Shown piece by piece: positions 28,654 through 37,702 of a stretch of DNA of 64,000 nt; position 1 is the stretch's first letter; each line of letters opens with the position of its first letter. The DNA is taken from positions 434,001 through 498,000 of the forward strand of contig NZ_CP098502.1 of the NCBI RefSeq assembly GCF_024220175.1, given 5' to 3'. Origin of the DNA: Paraconexibacter antarcticus (GTDB lineage: Bacteria > Actinomycetota > Thermoleophilia > Solirubrobacterales > Solirubrobacteraceae). The notes under the pieces were generated by a model. That model was not told where the DNA came from and did no database searches. It was given only the letters and a program-made list of their open reading frames with translations. Position numbers and translations under genes: made by a program.

Positions 28654-29540
28654 GCGCCTTCATCGAAAAGCAGCGGGCGGCCGGCTTCGCTGTCGAGCTC
28701 ACCTGCCGCACCCTCGGGACCTCGCCCTCGGCGTTCTACCAGCGCGCGACCGGGGTGTTGTCGACCCGCGCGCAGGAAGACGCCGTGTTGCTCGAGCAAA
28801 TCCGGGCGGTGTACCGCGCCAACTACGAGGCGTACGGATCGCTGCGCGTGTGGAAGGCGCTGCGCCGTCAGGGCGTGCAGGTCGGCCGCGGCCGCGTTGA
28901 GCGGCTCATGGCAGCGGACGGTCTGATCGGGGCCAAGCGCCGCGGCCGAGCGTGGAAGACCACGGTCGCTGACCCGGCCGGCTCAGGGCGACCGGACCTG
29001 GTCAACCGCCAGTTCACCGCGACCCGGCCGGACGCGCTGTGGATCGCCGACTTCACGTATCTAAAGTCGTGGGAGGGCGTGGGGTTCTTCAGCTTCGTCC
29101 TTGACGTCTACTCCCGCCGGGTCGTCGGCTGGCAGCTCGCCGGCCACATGCGCACCGACCTCGTGCTCGACGCGCTGAAGATGGCCTTGGGCACCCGCCG
29201 ACACGGCGCCGATCTACAACTTATCCATCATTCGGACAGGGGATCGCAATACACGAGCTTCGACTTCACCCAAGCGCTCCTGGACAACGACGTGCTCGGC
29301 TCGCTCGGCTCGACCGGTGACGCGTACGACAACGCGATGGCCGAGAGCTTCGTGGACAGCTTCAAGACCGAGCTGATCCGCGACCGCGTCTGGCAAACCC
29401 GCACCCAACTGGAGCTCGCCGTTGTGGAGTGGGTCGGCTGGTACAACCACGACCGCCTGCACTCCGCGATCGGTCACATCCCGCCCGTCGAATTCGAGAC
29501 CCTCTACGCGATACGGTCCGGCTCACCCCTCTCCCACTGA
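28650..29540 (+). CDS. IS3 transposase OrfB (DDE integrase)
   Basis: 296 residues. An N-terminal HTH_21-like region (VYRANYEAYGSLRVWKAL, RVERLMAADGLIGAKRRG) precedes the rve integrase core. The three catalytic acids are visible: D in LWIADFTYLKSW, D in IHHSDRGSQYTS, and E in NAMAESFVDSFKTELI, with the spacing expected of IS3. The C terminus has the usual WVGWYNHDRLHSAIGHIPP. Intact, so the element may be active. Confidence 0.95.
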   Translation: MSAFIEKQRAAGFAVELTCRTLGTSPSAFYQRATGVLSTRAQEDAVLLEQIRAVYRANYEAYGSLRVWKALRRQGVQVGRGRVERLMAADGLIGAKRRGRAWKTTVADPAGSGRPDLVNRQFTATRPDALWIADFTYLKSWEGVGFFSFVLDVYSRRVVGWQLAGHMRTDLVLDALKMALGTRRHGADLQLIHHSDRGSQYTSFDFTQALLDNDVLGSLGSTGDAYDNAMAESFVDSFKTELIRDRVWQTRTQLELAVVEWVGWYNHDRLHSAIGHIPPVEFETLYAIRSGSPLSH

Positions 29541-29560
29541 CGAGAGAGGAAACCCAAACA

Positions 29561-29589
29561 ACAAGTCTCCGTGAAACCGGGACGGCTCA
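29561..29589 (-). repeat. Right terminal inverted repeat of the IS
   Basis: The complement reads TGAGCCGTCCCGG inward, matching the left end over 13 bp without change and then imperfectly to about 29 bp. Confidence 0.85.
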
Positions 29590-29725
29590 CCTCGACCGTG
29601 TAGGTGGCTGCCCGGCCGGCCGAGGCTGGCAGCGCGACGAACAAGATCGATACCGCCGCGGCGAGTGCGACCGCGCGCCATAAGGTCGGCGGTAACGAAG
29701 GGTGGTGCTGTCTCGGGTAGGTCAT
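29590..29725 (-). pseudogene. Secreted protein, N-terminal signal-peptide part (split by IS)
   Basis: ATG 29725 starts MTYPRQHHPSLPPTLWRAV, then a hydrophobic core ALAAAVSILFVALPASAG and a probable signal-peptidase site near AGRAA, ending at AATYTVE where the IS entered. A purine-rich AGGGGA lies a few bases before the ATG, a good ribosome site. In the present sequence reading continues into the IS end and stops after 73 residues. Across the target duplication it continues in frame into GCMGPDHPETNG of the C-terminal part. Confidence 0.85.
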
Positions 29726-29821
29726 CGGTCCCCTGTCGGCTTGGATGCTCGAACCAATCAGGCACGACCTCCCGATGTGTCTCAGGAACGCGGCGGAGCC
29801 GCAACACCCGGGGTGATGGCA

Positions 29822-29849
29822 CTGACGGTCGGGCGTCTGCTCCTATGCT
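29822..29849 (+). promoter_or_regulatory. Promoter of hrpA (CTGACG ... TATGCT)
   Basis: CTGACG (29822-29827), a 16-bp spacer and TATGCT (29844-29849). The GTG at 29857 follows after 7 nt, so the transcript is probably leaderless. Confidence 0.55.
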
Positions 29850-29856
29850 CCGAACT

Positions 29857-32800
29857 GTGGCAAACGCGGCTCAAGGCAGGTCGTCTCGCTCGGGGGGTCC
29901 GTCGCGACGCGGGACCGGCGCCGACGCCGAGGATCGCCGCCGGCGTCGTGTGGCGGCCGTGCCTAGGACCATCTCTTTCCCGCCGGACCTGCCCGTCAGC
30001 GGACGCATCGACGACCTTGCTGCCGCTATCGGCAAGCACCAGGTCGTCATCGTCGCCGGCGAGACGGGATCCGGCAAGACGACGCAGCTGCCGAAGCTCT
30101 GCCTGAAGCTCGGACGCGGCATCGACGGGACGATCGCGCACACGCAACCCCGCCGCATTGCGGCCCGGTCCGTCGCGCAGCGCATCGCGGAGGAGCTGGC
30201 GACGCCGCTCGGGGCGACGGTCGGCTATTCGGTGCGGTTCGAGAACAAGTCGTCGGACACGACGCTGATCAGACTCATGACCGACGGACTCCTCCTGGCC
30301 GAGATCCAGCGGGATCGCCTGCTCAGCAGATACGACACCATCATCGTCGACGAGGCTCACGAGCGGTCGCTCAACATCGACTTCCTGCTCGGCTACCTGC
30401 GGCGGATCCTGCCGGCCCGGCCCGACCTGAAGGTGATCATCACCTCGGCGACGATCGACAGCGCCCGGTTCTCGGAGCACTTCGGGGACGCACCCGTTGT
30501 CGAGGTGTCGGGGCGCACGTACCCCGTCGAGGTCCGCTACCGACCGCTGGGGGCCGACGAGCACGCACCCGAGGCCGACGAGGACGAGGATCCGGCCGAC
30601 GCCCTTCAGGGACACAGCGTCGGCGACCGCGACCAGTCCGAGGCGATCGCCGACGCAGTCGACGAGTTGCTGGATGAGGCGCCCGGCGACATCCTCGTCT
30701 TCCTCAGCGGCGAGCGCGAGATCCGCGACGCCGCCGACACGCTGAGCGGCCGCGTGCCCTCGTCGGTCGAGATCCTGCCGTTGTTCGCGCGCCTCTCCAC
30801 CGCCGAACAGCAGCGCATCTTCCGGCGCGGGGACTCGAAGGCGGGGCGGCGCGTGGTCCTCGCGACGAACGTCGCCGAGACCTCGCTGACCGTGCCGGGC
30901 ATCAAGTACGTCATCGACGCCGGCACCGCACGGATCAGCCGCTACTCGACCCGGCTGAAGGTCCAGCGCCTGCCGATCGAGCCGATCTCACAGGCGTCCG
31001 CGCGGCAGCGGGCCGGGCGTTGTGGTCGGACGTCAGACGGCATCTGCATCCGGCTCTACTCCGAGCAGGACTTCGCCAGCCGGCCGGAGTACACCGACCC
31101 GGAGATCCTGCGGACGAGCCTGGCCGCCGTCATCCTGCAGATGGCGCTCCTCGGTCTGGGGGCGATCGAGGACTACCCGTTCGTCGACCCGCCCGACCGG
31201 CGGCAGATCCGTGACGGCGTGATGCTCCTGCAGGAGCTTGGTGCCATCGCGCCGGGTGCCGCAGAGATCTCCGTCCCGCGCCTCACGAAGGACGGCCGGC
31301 GGCTCGCCCAGCTCCCGGTGGATCCGCGGCTCGCGCGAATGGTGCTCGAGGCCGACCGCCTCTCATGTGCGGAGGAGGTCATCGTCATCGTCGCCGCCCT
31401 GTCCATCCAGGATCCCCGCATCCGCCCGAGCGACGAGCGCGGCAGGGCCGATCAGCTCCACGCCCGGTTCAAGGACGAGCACTCGGACTTCCTGACGCTC
31501 CTCAACCTGTGGCGGTATCTCGAACAGCAGCAGGAGGACCTGTCGCGCTCGAAGTTCAGGAAGCGGTGCCGCGAGGAATTTCTGCACCACCTGCGGATTC
31601 GCGAATGGCAGGACCTCGTCGCGCGGCTGCAGCAGGCCACCCGCACGACGAGGGTCACCCTCAACCAGCAGCCCGGCACCCCGGAGCAGATCCACCGCGC
31701 ACTGCTCAGCGGGTTGCTCTCCCACGTCGGTGTCCGCGACGCCAAGCGCCGCGACTACCTAGGCGCGCGCGGTTCGCACTTCCGGATCTTCCCGGGCTCG
31801 GCACTCGGACGCGCGACCCCGGAATGGGTCATGGCGGCAGAGCTCGTGGAGACCTCCCAGCTGTTCGCGCGCACGGCGGCCAAGATCGATCCGAGGTGGA
31901 TCGAGCCGCTCGCAGCCGACCTTCTGAAGCGGACCTACTCCGAGCCTCGCTGGGATCTCCGCAAGGCCGCCGCCGTGGCCACCGAACGCGCGACGCTCTA
32001 CGGCCTGCCGGTCGTGGCCGGGCGGACCGTCACCTACGCGCCGATCGATCCGGAGCTCGCCCGCGAGTTCTTCATCCAGCACGCGCTGGTGGAGGGCGAC
32101 TGGGAGACTCGCCACGAGTTCGTCGCGGAGAACCGCGAGGTCGTCGACCAGGCGCTGGCACTCGAGGACCGCCTACGACGTCGCGGACTGCTGGCCGGCG
32201 ATCACGTCCGTGCGGCGTTCTTCGAGGAACGAATCCCCGAGGGCGTCGTCTCCGGGGCACACTTCGATCGCTGGTGGCGCGAGGAGCGTCGGCGGCGCCC
32301 CGGCCTGCTCACCTACTCGCGCGAGCTGCTCATCGACCCCGCGGCCCGGGCCGACCTCGACCCGAAGGGCTTCCCCGCTGCCTGGCGCCAGGGGAACCGG
32401 CTGCTGCGCCTCAGTTATCGCTTCGACCCGGGCGCGGCCGACGACGGCATCACCGTCCACGTCCCGCTCGCCGAGATCGCGGACGTCGACGCCGACGAGT
32501 TCGAGTGGCTCGTCCCCGGCCTGCGCCGCGAGCTCGTCGTCGCGTTGCTCCGCGGTCTCCCGAAAGACATCCGGCGGCGTCTGCTGCCGATCCCGGAGAC
32601 GGCGCAGTCGGTGCTCGCCGCCGTGCGACCCCGCCGTGAGCGTCTCGCCGACGCGCTCGCGCGGGAGCTCGAGCGTCAGAAAGGTGTCCGGGTCGAGGCC
32701 CATCAGCTGAGCCGCGCCGGCCTCGAGCCGCACCTACGTGTGGCCTTTCAGGTCGAGACGGCCGACCGCACGATCGTGGCCCGCGGACCGGACCTCGACG

Positions 32801-33726
32801 TGCTGCGCGCGCAGGTCCGCCCGACACTGCGTCAGGAGCTCGTGGCGCAGACGCCCGAGCTGCAGGCGACCGGACTGACCGGCTGGTCGATCGGCACGCT
32901 GCCCCGTGAGCTGCGCCTCCCCGGGGAGGGCGTGACGGTCTATCCGTCCCTCGTCGACGAAGGCGCGACGGTGGGGGTCACCGTCCTCGATTCCCGTGAC
33001 GCCCAGGCGCGGGCGATGGCGGCCGGGACGCGCCGGTTGCTCCTGCTGAACTGCCCGTCGCCCACGCGGCGGGTTCGCGGTGGCCTCGACCTGCGCGCCC
33101 AGCTCGTGCTCGCCGAGCCGGTGCTCGGCGGGATCGATGCGGTCCTCCAGGACGCGGTGCTTGCCGCGGTCGACTTCGGCGTCACCGAGGCGGGCGGTCC
33201 GGCGTGGGACCCTGAGACGTTCGCGACGCTTCGCCGCCACGTCGCGGGCCACCTCGAGGAGACGACCGAGCGGGTCGTCACCCAGGTGGTGGAGATCCTC
33301 GAGCTTCGCGCCCAGATCATCGCCGCGGTCGCGCCGCTCGTCGCCGAGGCGCATGCTCCCGCGCGAGCCGACATCCAGCAGCACCTGGCGCGCCTCGTGC
33401 ACCGCGGGTTCATCGTGACGGCCGGCGCCGCTCGCCTCGCGGACCTCAAACGCTTCGTCGCCGGGATCCTGCAGCGGGTGGAGCGGCTGCGCTCGGCGGC
33501 GCCCGGGCCCGACCTCCAGAGCATGGCCGTGGCGCAAGCGGTCGAGACGGAGGCCGCTGCCGTCCGCGCCGCCTGGCCACCGGGCCGTGCGCTGCCGCCC
33601 GATCTGCTCGAACTGCCCTGGCTGCTCGAGGAACTCCGCGTGAGCCTCTTCGCGCAGGGCCTCGGAACGAAGGTCGCGGTGTCACCGAAGAAGGTGCGGC
33701 GGCGCATCGCCGAGCTGGCGGCCTGA
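29857..33726 (+). CDS. hrpA: ATP-dependent RNA helicase HrpA (DEAH box)
   Basis: A 1,289-residue DEAH-box helicase. Walker A is GETGSGKTT at residues 68-76, motif II VDEAHER near 167, motif III TSATID near 195, and QRAGRCGRT is motif VI. Helicase C and HA2 regions follow, with a long C-terminal half containing the DUF3418 region typical of bacterial HrpA (about 1,300 residues in actinobacteria). It unwinds RNA/RNP in the cytosol and is not part of the glycan pathway. GTG 29857 is preferred because a good promoter lies just upstream; ATG 29845 lies inside the -10 box. An insert of acidic residues (ADEHAPEADEDEDPADAL) after the first RecA domain is a local variation. Confidence 0.95.
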   Translation: MANAAQGRSSRSGGPSRRGTGADAEDRRRRRVAAVPRTISFPPDLPVSGRIDDLAAAIGKHQVVIVAGETGSGKTTQLPKLCLKLGRGIDGTIAHTQPRRIAARSVAQRIAEELATPLGATVGYSVRFENKSSDTTLIRLMTDGLLLAEIQRDRLLSRYDTIIVDEAHERSLNIDFLLGYLRRILPARPDLKVIITSATIDSARFSEHFGDAPVVEVSGRTYPVEVRYRPLGADEHAPEADEDEDPADALQGHSVGDRDQSEAIADAVDELLDEAPGDILVFLSGEREIRDAADTLSGRVPSSVEILPLFARLSTAEQQRIFRRGDSKAGRRVVLATNVAETSLTVPGIKYVIDAGTARISRYSTRLKVQRLPIEPISQASARQRAGRCGRTSDGICIRLYSEQDFASRPEYTDPEILRTSLAAVILQMALLGLGAIEDYPFVDPPDRRQIRDGVMLLQELGAIAPGAAEISVPRLTKDGRRLAQLPVDPRLARMVLEADRLSCAEEVIVIVAALSIQDPRIRPSDERGRADQLHARFKDEHSDFLTLLNLWRYLEQQQEDLSRSKFRKRCREEFLHHLRIREWQDLVARLQQATRTTRVTLNQQPGTPEQIHRALLSGLLSHVGVRDAKRRDYLGARGSHFRIFPGSALGRATPEWVMAAELVETSQLFARTAAKIDPRWIEPLAADLLKRTYSEPRWDLRKAAAVATERATLYGLPVVAGRTVTYAPIDPELAREFFIQHALVEGDWETRHEFVAENREVVDQALALEDRLRRRGLLAGDHVRAAFFEERIPEGVVSGAHFDRWWREERRRRPGLLTYSRELLIDPAARADLDPKGFPAAWRQGNRLLRLSYRFDPGAADDGITVHVPLAEIADVDADEFEWLVPGLRRELVVALLRGLPKDIRRRLLPIPETAQSVLAAVRPRRERLADALARELERQKGVRVEAHQLSRAGLEPHLRVAFQVETADRTIVARGPDLDVLRAQVRPTLRQELVAQTPELQATGLTGWSIGTLPRELRLPGEGVTVYPSLVDEGATVGVTVLDSRDAQARAMAAGTRRLLLLNCPSPTRRVRGGLDLRAQLVLAEPVLGGIDAVLQDAVLAAVDFGVTEAGGPAWDPETFATLRRHVAGHLEETTERVVTQVVEILELRAQIIAAVAPLVAEAHAPARADIQQHLARLVHRGFIVTAGAARLADLKRFVAGILQRVERLRSAAPGPDLQSMAVAQAVETEAAAVRAAWPPGRALPPDLLELPWLLEELRVSLFAQGLGTKVAVSPKKVRRRIAELAA

Positions 33727-33744
33727 GCCCCGACCGGCCGTCGG

Positions 33745-35628
33745 TCAGGGGCGGATGCGCACCGCGAAGAACGCGATGTCCAGGCGCCCGCCCGTCTCGC
33801 CGCCGGCACGAAGGAGCCGCAAGCCCGTCGCCTGCGGCGCCACCGAAAACGGGCGGGGCAGGTCGGTGCCCCGAGCCGCCCGCAACGGAATGCCGTCAGC
33901 AAGCGTCCCGGGCACGACCCGGTGCACCCCTCGCGTCCCGAGGTCGATCGCCCGCTCGTACGCCTTGTAGAAAAGCGACCGGATCGTCTCAGCGCCGCGG
34001 ACCTGTGCGCCGGTGACACGCGCGTAGACGACCTCGTGTCGGCGAGGCGCCGGTACGTCGACAGACCGTCCCCAGATCGTGTGAGCCGAGCCGAGCGGCC
34101 GCGGGCTGCTGCAGCGTGGGGACACCCGATCGAGGGCAAGCCATCGACGCCCCTGGCGGACGCCCAGGACGTAGCGACAAAGGACCTCGCGGGCCAACAG
34201 CGGGGTATCGAGGGACCACAAGCGTCCGTCGACGGTCCCCGTCGGCCCTGCCAGGATCCGCTCAGGCGCGTCTCCACGTCGCAGCGCGCCGGCGTCGAGG
34301 CGATCGAGCCGTGACGTGTATGCCTGGTAGCCCTGCAGGAGGGGAAGAGGTCGCCACCGCAGGTCATAGGCCCACGCCGCGGCGATCTCGGTCGGCAACA
34401 CGGCGACCGTGCGACCGCGGAGGTCGGCGAGAACCGACGGCGACAACGCATCCCTCGCGATGACAGCCCGGCGTCCGGCCCGCTCGAGGACGCCACGCCG
34501 CTCAGCACTCACCAGCGGAGCGAGTTGACGCGCGGCGTCACGGACGTGCGCGACGGGGGAGACGGCGTCACCGACCGCGTTCCCGCCCGACTGGAGGCAG
34601 CCTGCGAAGGACGCCGCAGCGAGGGCCAGCGCCATGGCGGGTGCCCACCGTCGTCGCCATGGCAGCACGAGGATGGCCGGACCGAGCATCCCGAAGATCA
34701 GGACCGAGTGCCCGCGGTCGTGTCGGACGATGCCGGCCTTGAAGCACATGAACGCGAGCACCGTCCAGGCAACGAGGACTCCGGCGGTGGCTCGGCGCCC
34801 GGCCACGGCAGCGTCGAGGTAGATGCCGATGCCGACGCCGAGCCAGATCAGAGCCGCCACCTGCCCGTTCCACGCGAGGGCGGGGTCGTCGACCGCCATC
34901 GCCTGCGAATACCCCCCGACGACGTCGCCGGCATTTGTGGCATAGGCGCCGAGATCGGAGAGGGCCTGGCCGGTGAGCAGCCAACCGGCGATCAGGGTCG
35001 CGACGGCCCACACCGCCCACCGCGCCCATAGGGCCACTGCTCGCCGAGGCGGGCCTACGAACGGCAGGGCGGCGCCGGCGACGAGGAGGATCGACACCCC
35101 GACACTGATCTTCTCGAGGACCTCCAGCCCGCCAAGCGCACCCAGGGCGGCGGCGAGCTGGGGCGCCGAGGGCGGCTCGTCGACCAAGAGGCGGACGACG
35201 ACGGCGAACGTCACCACCAGGGTCGGCTCCGGCAGGCCCCACAGCACCGGAAGGAGCGCCAGGAAGGCGCCCGCGCGGCCGAAACGGCGCGCCGCCAGCG
35301 TCCACAGCACCGCAGACGACCCGACGCGTATGACGGCGAGATAGAGAAGTGCCAGCGAGCCGGACTGCCCGAACCAGAACGCCGGGGACCGCAGCCACCC
35401 GAGCGGGCCGTAGGTGAAGGCGAGCCCGCGGCCCCAGGCGATGCCGTCGTGGGCCGCCATGTGCAGACCGGCCTGCCAAGAAGGATCGAGCCCCGCCTGG
35501 GGGGCTTCCCCGATGGTCTGCCACGAGAGCGCGGCGAGCAGCAGGCCCACGCCCAAGCCTACGACCAGGGCGGTCCGCCGCGCGGCGGGCGGCGAGGGCG
35601 GCGGCGTCGCGGTCATCGAGCTGGCCAT
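33745..35628 (-). CDS. Large polytopic membrane protein with extracellular C-terminal domain
   Basis: A 627-residue protein. An N-terminal helix (TALVVGLGVGLLLAALSW) precedes the outer-loop motif GLDPSWQAGLHMAAHDGIAWG, then FTYGPLGWLRSP, and about ten further helices up to residue 350. The last 250 residues are soluble and Arg-rich (AWAYDLRWRPLPLLQGYQAYTSRLD). The FTYGPLGWL loop is shared with uncharacterised actinobacterial envelope proteins that look like GT-C glycosyltransferases. Start ATG 35628 has no strong ribosome site. Convergent with hrpA at its 3' end (18 bp). Function unknown beyond probable envelope glycan role. Confidence 0.8.
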   Translation of the reverse strand: MASSMTATPPPSPPAARRTALVVGLGVGLLLAALSWQTIGEAPQAGLDPSWQAGLHMAAHDGIAWGRGLAFTYGPLGWLRSPAFWFGQSGSLALLYLAVIRVGSSAVLWTLAARRFGRAGAFLALLPVLWGLPEPTLVVTFAVVVRLLVDEPPSAPQLAAALGALGGLEVLEKISVGVSILLVAGAALPFVGPPRRAVALWARWAVWAVATLIAGWLLTGQALSDLGAYATNAGDVVGGYSQAMAVDDPALAWNGQVAALIWLGVGIGIYLDAAVAGRRATAGVLVAWTVLAFMCFKAGIVRHDRGHSVLIFGMLGPAILVLPWRRRWAPAMALALAAASFAGCLQSGGNAVGDAVSPVAHVRDAARQLAPLVSAERRGVLERAGRRAVIARDALSPSVLADLRGRTVAVLPTEIAAAWAYDLRWRPLPLLQGYQAYTSRLDRLDAGALRRGDAPERILAGPTGTVDGRLWSLDTPLLAREVLCRYVLGVRQGRRWLALDRVSPRCSSPRPLGSAHTIWGRSVDVPAPRRHEVVYARVTGAQVRGAETIRSLFYKAYERAIDLGTRGVHRVVPGTLADGIPLRAARGTDLPRPFSVAPQATGLRLLRAGGETGGRLDIAFFAVRIRP

Positions 35629-35804
35629 CGTCGTCCTCGCGTGGGGGCAGGCGGCAACTCGCGCGAGGCCAGGGACCGACGCCGCGAACGGGATGGAGCG
35701 TTGCCCTCGTAGTAACGTTCGCGACGGCCGCAGCAGGACGTGCCGCCGGTGGTCAACTGTAACGAAGACGTCATCCCCCGGTAGCCAATACCGAGCCCGG
35801 GCCC

Positions 35805-36632
35805 GTGACGTCCGGTTCGCATCGCGTGAAACTCTCCGTCGTCATTCCAGCCCACAACGAGGTCGACTCGATCGGCGCGACCGTCTCCTCGACGGTCCGC
35901 ACGCTCGACGGCGCGGGCGTGGACTTCGAATTGATCGTCGTGGACGACGCGAGCGCCGATGGCACCGCCGGGGCCGTTGCGGCGGCCGCCGACGGCGACA
36001 AGCGCGTGCGCTGCGTCCGCTCACACCACCCCGGTGGCTTCGGATTCGCGGTCCGTGCGGGGCTGGAGCAGTTCACCGGCGACGCCGTCGCAATCATGAT
36101 GGCCGACGGATCCGACGACCCGGCCGACCTCCTGGGCTACCTCGCGGTCCTCGAGGACGGCTACGACTGTGCATTCGGGTCGAGGTTCGTCACCGGCGCG
36201 TCGGTGCACGACTATCCGCGCTTCAAGCTGTTCGCCAACCGCGTCGTGAACACCGGCATCCGAGCCCTGTTCCGGCACGGGTACAACGACACGACCAACG
36301 CGTTCAAGGCCTACCGCCGCGAGGTCATCGAGACGGTCCAGCCGCTGCTCTCGAACCATTTCAACCTGACCGTCGAGCTTCCGCTCAAGGCCGTCGTGCG
36401 AGGCCACTCCTATCGCGTCGTCCCGATCTCGTGGCGCAATCGGCGGGCGGGCGAGTCGAAGCTGGCCCTGCAGGAGATGGGGAGCCGATACCTCTTCATC
36501 GTGCTCTACGCGTTGCTCGAGCAGCACCTCGCCCGCGGCGACTATCAACGGTCGGCTCCGTCGCCGGGCCGCCTGCGGGTCGGCGACAGCAGCGCGACCC
36601 TCGATGCCCAGGTGGCAGAGGCGCGCCGGTGA
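35805..36632 (+). CDS. Polyprenyl-phosphate sugar synthase-like GT2
   Basis: A 275-residue GT2 of the dolichol-phosphate mannose synthase type, without C-terminal membrane helices. LSVVIPAHNEVDSIGATV, IVVDDASADGTAGAV, HHPGGFGFAVRAGLEQF, IMMADGSDDPADLL (the DxSD metal motif), FGSRFVTGASVHDYP and RNRRAGESKLALQEMG are as in the family. It would make an undecaprenyl-phosphate sugar on the inner membrane face. First gene of a five-gene plus-strand set in which most joints are GTGA overlaps. GTG 35805; a weak TACCGA box lies 10 nt upstream in a 176-bp divergent spacer. Confidence 0.9.
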   Translation: MTSGSHRVKLSVVIPAHNEVDSIGATVSSTVRTLDGAGVDFELIVVDDASADGTAGAVAAAADGDKRVRCVRSHHPGGFGFAVRAGLEQFTGDAVAIMMADGSDDPADLLGYLAVLEDGYDCAFGSRFVTGASVHDYPRFKLFANRVVNTGIRALFRHGYNDTTNAFKAYRREVIETVQPLLSNHFNLTVELPLKAVVRGHSYRVVPISWRNRRAGESKLALQEMGSRYLFIVLYALLEQHLARGDYQRSAPSPGRLRVGDSSATLDAQVAEARR

Positions 36633-37702
36633 CGGGTGCCGAGATGCTGCAGCGGCCGCCGGAGGCCGACGCCGATGCGGTCGTCCTTCCGGAGCGGACA
36701 TCCGGCGCCCGGCACCACGTCCGCACCATGGCAGGGCTGGCCGTGTCGGTCGTCGCGCTCGGCGCCGTCATCTGGTGGGCGACGAAGCAGGAGACGCCGA
36801 CGTTCCCGTCCTCGCCGCGTCACCTCGCCCTCCTCGGTGTCGCGGTCCTCGTCCACATCGGCGCGACGCTCGCGCGCGGATGGCGCTGGCACGTCGTCCT
36901 GCGCAGTGCGGGGGTGCAGCACGACGCGATCGACGCCTATGCCCTCACGACCGTCGGATACATGGGGAACACCGTCTTGCCCGCGCGTGGAGGCGAGGTC
37001 CTGCGGACGGTCCTCCTCGGGCAACGCTCGTCCGCGCGCAAGCGGGAGATCCTCGGGTCGATCGTCGCCGAGCGCCTGCTCGACGTCGCCGCACTCGCCG
37101 TGCTGTTCGTCGTCGTCACCTTCGGTGGGGTCGCGGGAGCCCCGGTCGGCCTCGCCCCGGCGATCGCCTCCATGGTCGCGGCGCTCCTGGCCGGCGTCGG
37201 TCTGGTCGTCTACCTCCGTGGCCGCCGAGCGGGCCGCTGGACTGCGTTCGCCGACCGCATCCGCCCGTTCGTCCTCTCGGTGAGAGCCATGCTCGGGGCC
37301 ACGGGTCTGCTCCTGCTGCTCGTCAGCAGCGCCATCTGGTTGTCCGAGGGCGTCATCTTCTTCCTCGTCGGACGGTCGCTCGAACTCGCGATCAGCCTTC
37401 CCGAAGCGGCGTTCCTCGTCGTCATCGGCTCCTTCTTCGCACTGATCCCCGCCGCGCCCGGCTACGTCGGGACGTACGACGCCGCCGTCCTGTTCGGACT
37501 GAAGGCGCTGGGGATCTCCGGGGGCGCGTCGATCGGGTTCACGATCCTCGTCCGCTTCGTCCTCTTCGTGCCCGTCACCGTCGTCGGGCTCCTCTTCATG
37601 CTCTTCCGCTACGGCGGACTCGCGCGCGTCGCCGGCCGCCTGCGTCTGGCCAGGCGCGGTCCCAGCCCTCAGACCACTTCGACCAAGGACCCCATCTCGT
37701 GA
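36629..37702 (+). CDS. LPG-synthase-TM/UPF0104-like membrane protein (possible lipid-sugar flippase)
   Basis: A 357-residue protein with about eight membrane helices, matching the lysylphosphatidylglycerol-synthase transmembrane (UPF0104) family. TVGYMGNTVLPARGGEVLRTVLL and IVAERLLDVAAL are the typical conserved cytoplasmic loops, with GYVGTYDAAVLFGLKALG near the C terminus. Members often sit beside DPM-like GT2 genes, as here, and are suspected to move polyprenyl-phosphate sugars. GTG 36629 overlaps the previous TGA and its own TGA overlaps the next GTG. Confidence 0.85.
   Translation: MTGAEMLQRPPEADADAVVLPERTSGARHHVRTMAGLAVSVVALGAVIWWATKQETPTFPSSPRHLALLGVAVLVHIGATLARGWRWHVVLRSAGVQHDAIDAYALTTVGYMGNTVLPARGGEVLRTVLLGQRSSARKREILGSIVAERLLDVAALAVLFVVVTFGGVAGAPVGLAPAIASMVAALLAGVGLVVYLRGRRAGRWTAFADRIRPFVLSVRAMLGATGLLLLLVSSAIWLSEGVIFFLVGRSLELAISLPEAAFLVVIGSFFALIPAAPGYVGTYDAAVLFGLKALGISGGASIGFTILVRFVLFVPVTVVGLLFMLFRYGGLARVAGRLRLARRGPSPQTTSTKDPIS

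Larger units (their letters stand above)
28280..29589 (+). mobile_element. IS3-family insertion sequence, complete (1,310 bp)
   Basis: Two overlapping transposase frames lie between imperfect inverted repeats of about 29 bp, both outer ends starting TGAGCCGTCCCGG. Both flanks carry CCT (28277-28279 and 29590-29592), a 3-bp target duplication as is usual for IS3. Removing the element and one CCT restores an uninterrupted gene for a secreted protein on the minus strand. The lack of visible decay in the ends or ORFs suggests a fairly recent insertion. Confidence 0.95.

Noticed and set aside
29857..33726. hrpA as part of a defence or mobile system near the IS element
   Set aside because: It is a full-length standard HrpA with its own promoter, and no nuclease or defence partner lies next to it.
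36629..37702. Lysyl-phosphatidylglycerol synthase
   Set aside because: Only the transmembrane half is present; the catalytic C-terminal domain is missing. The setting beside GT2 genes points to the UPF0104 group.
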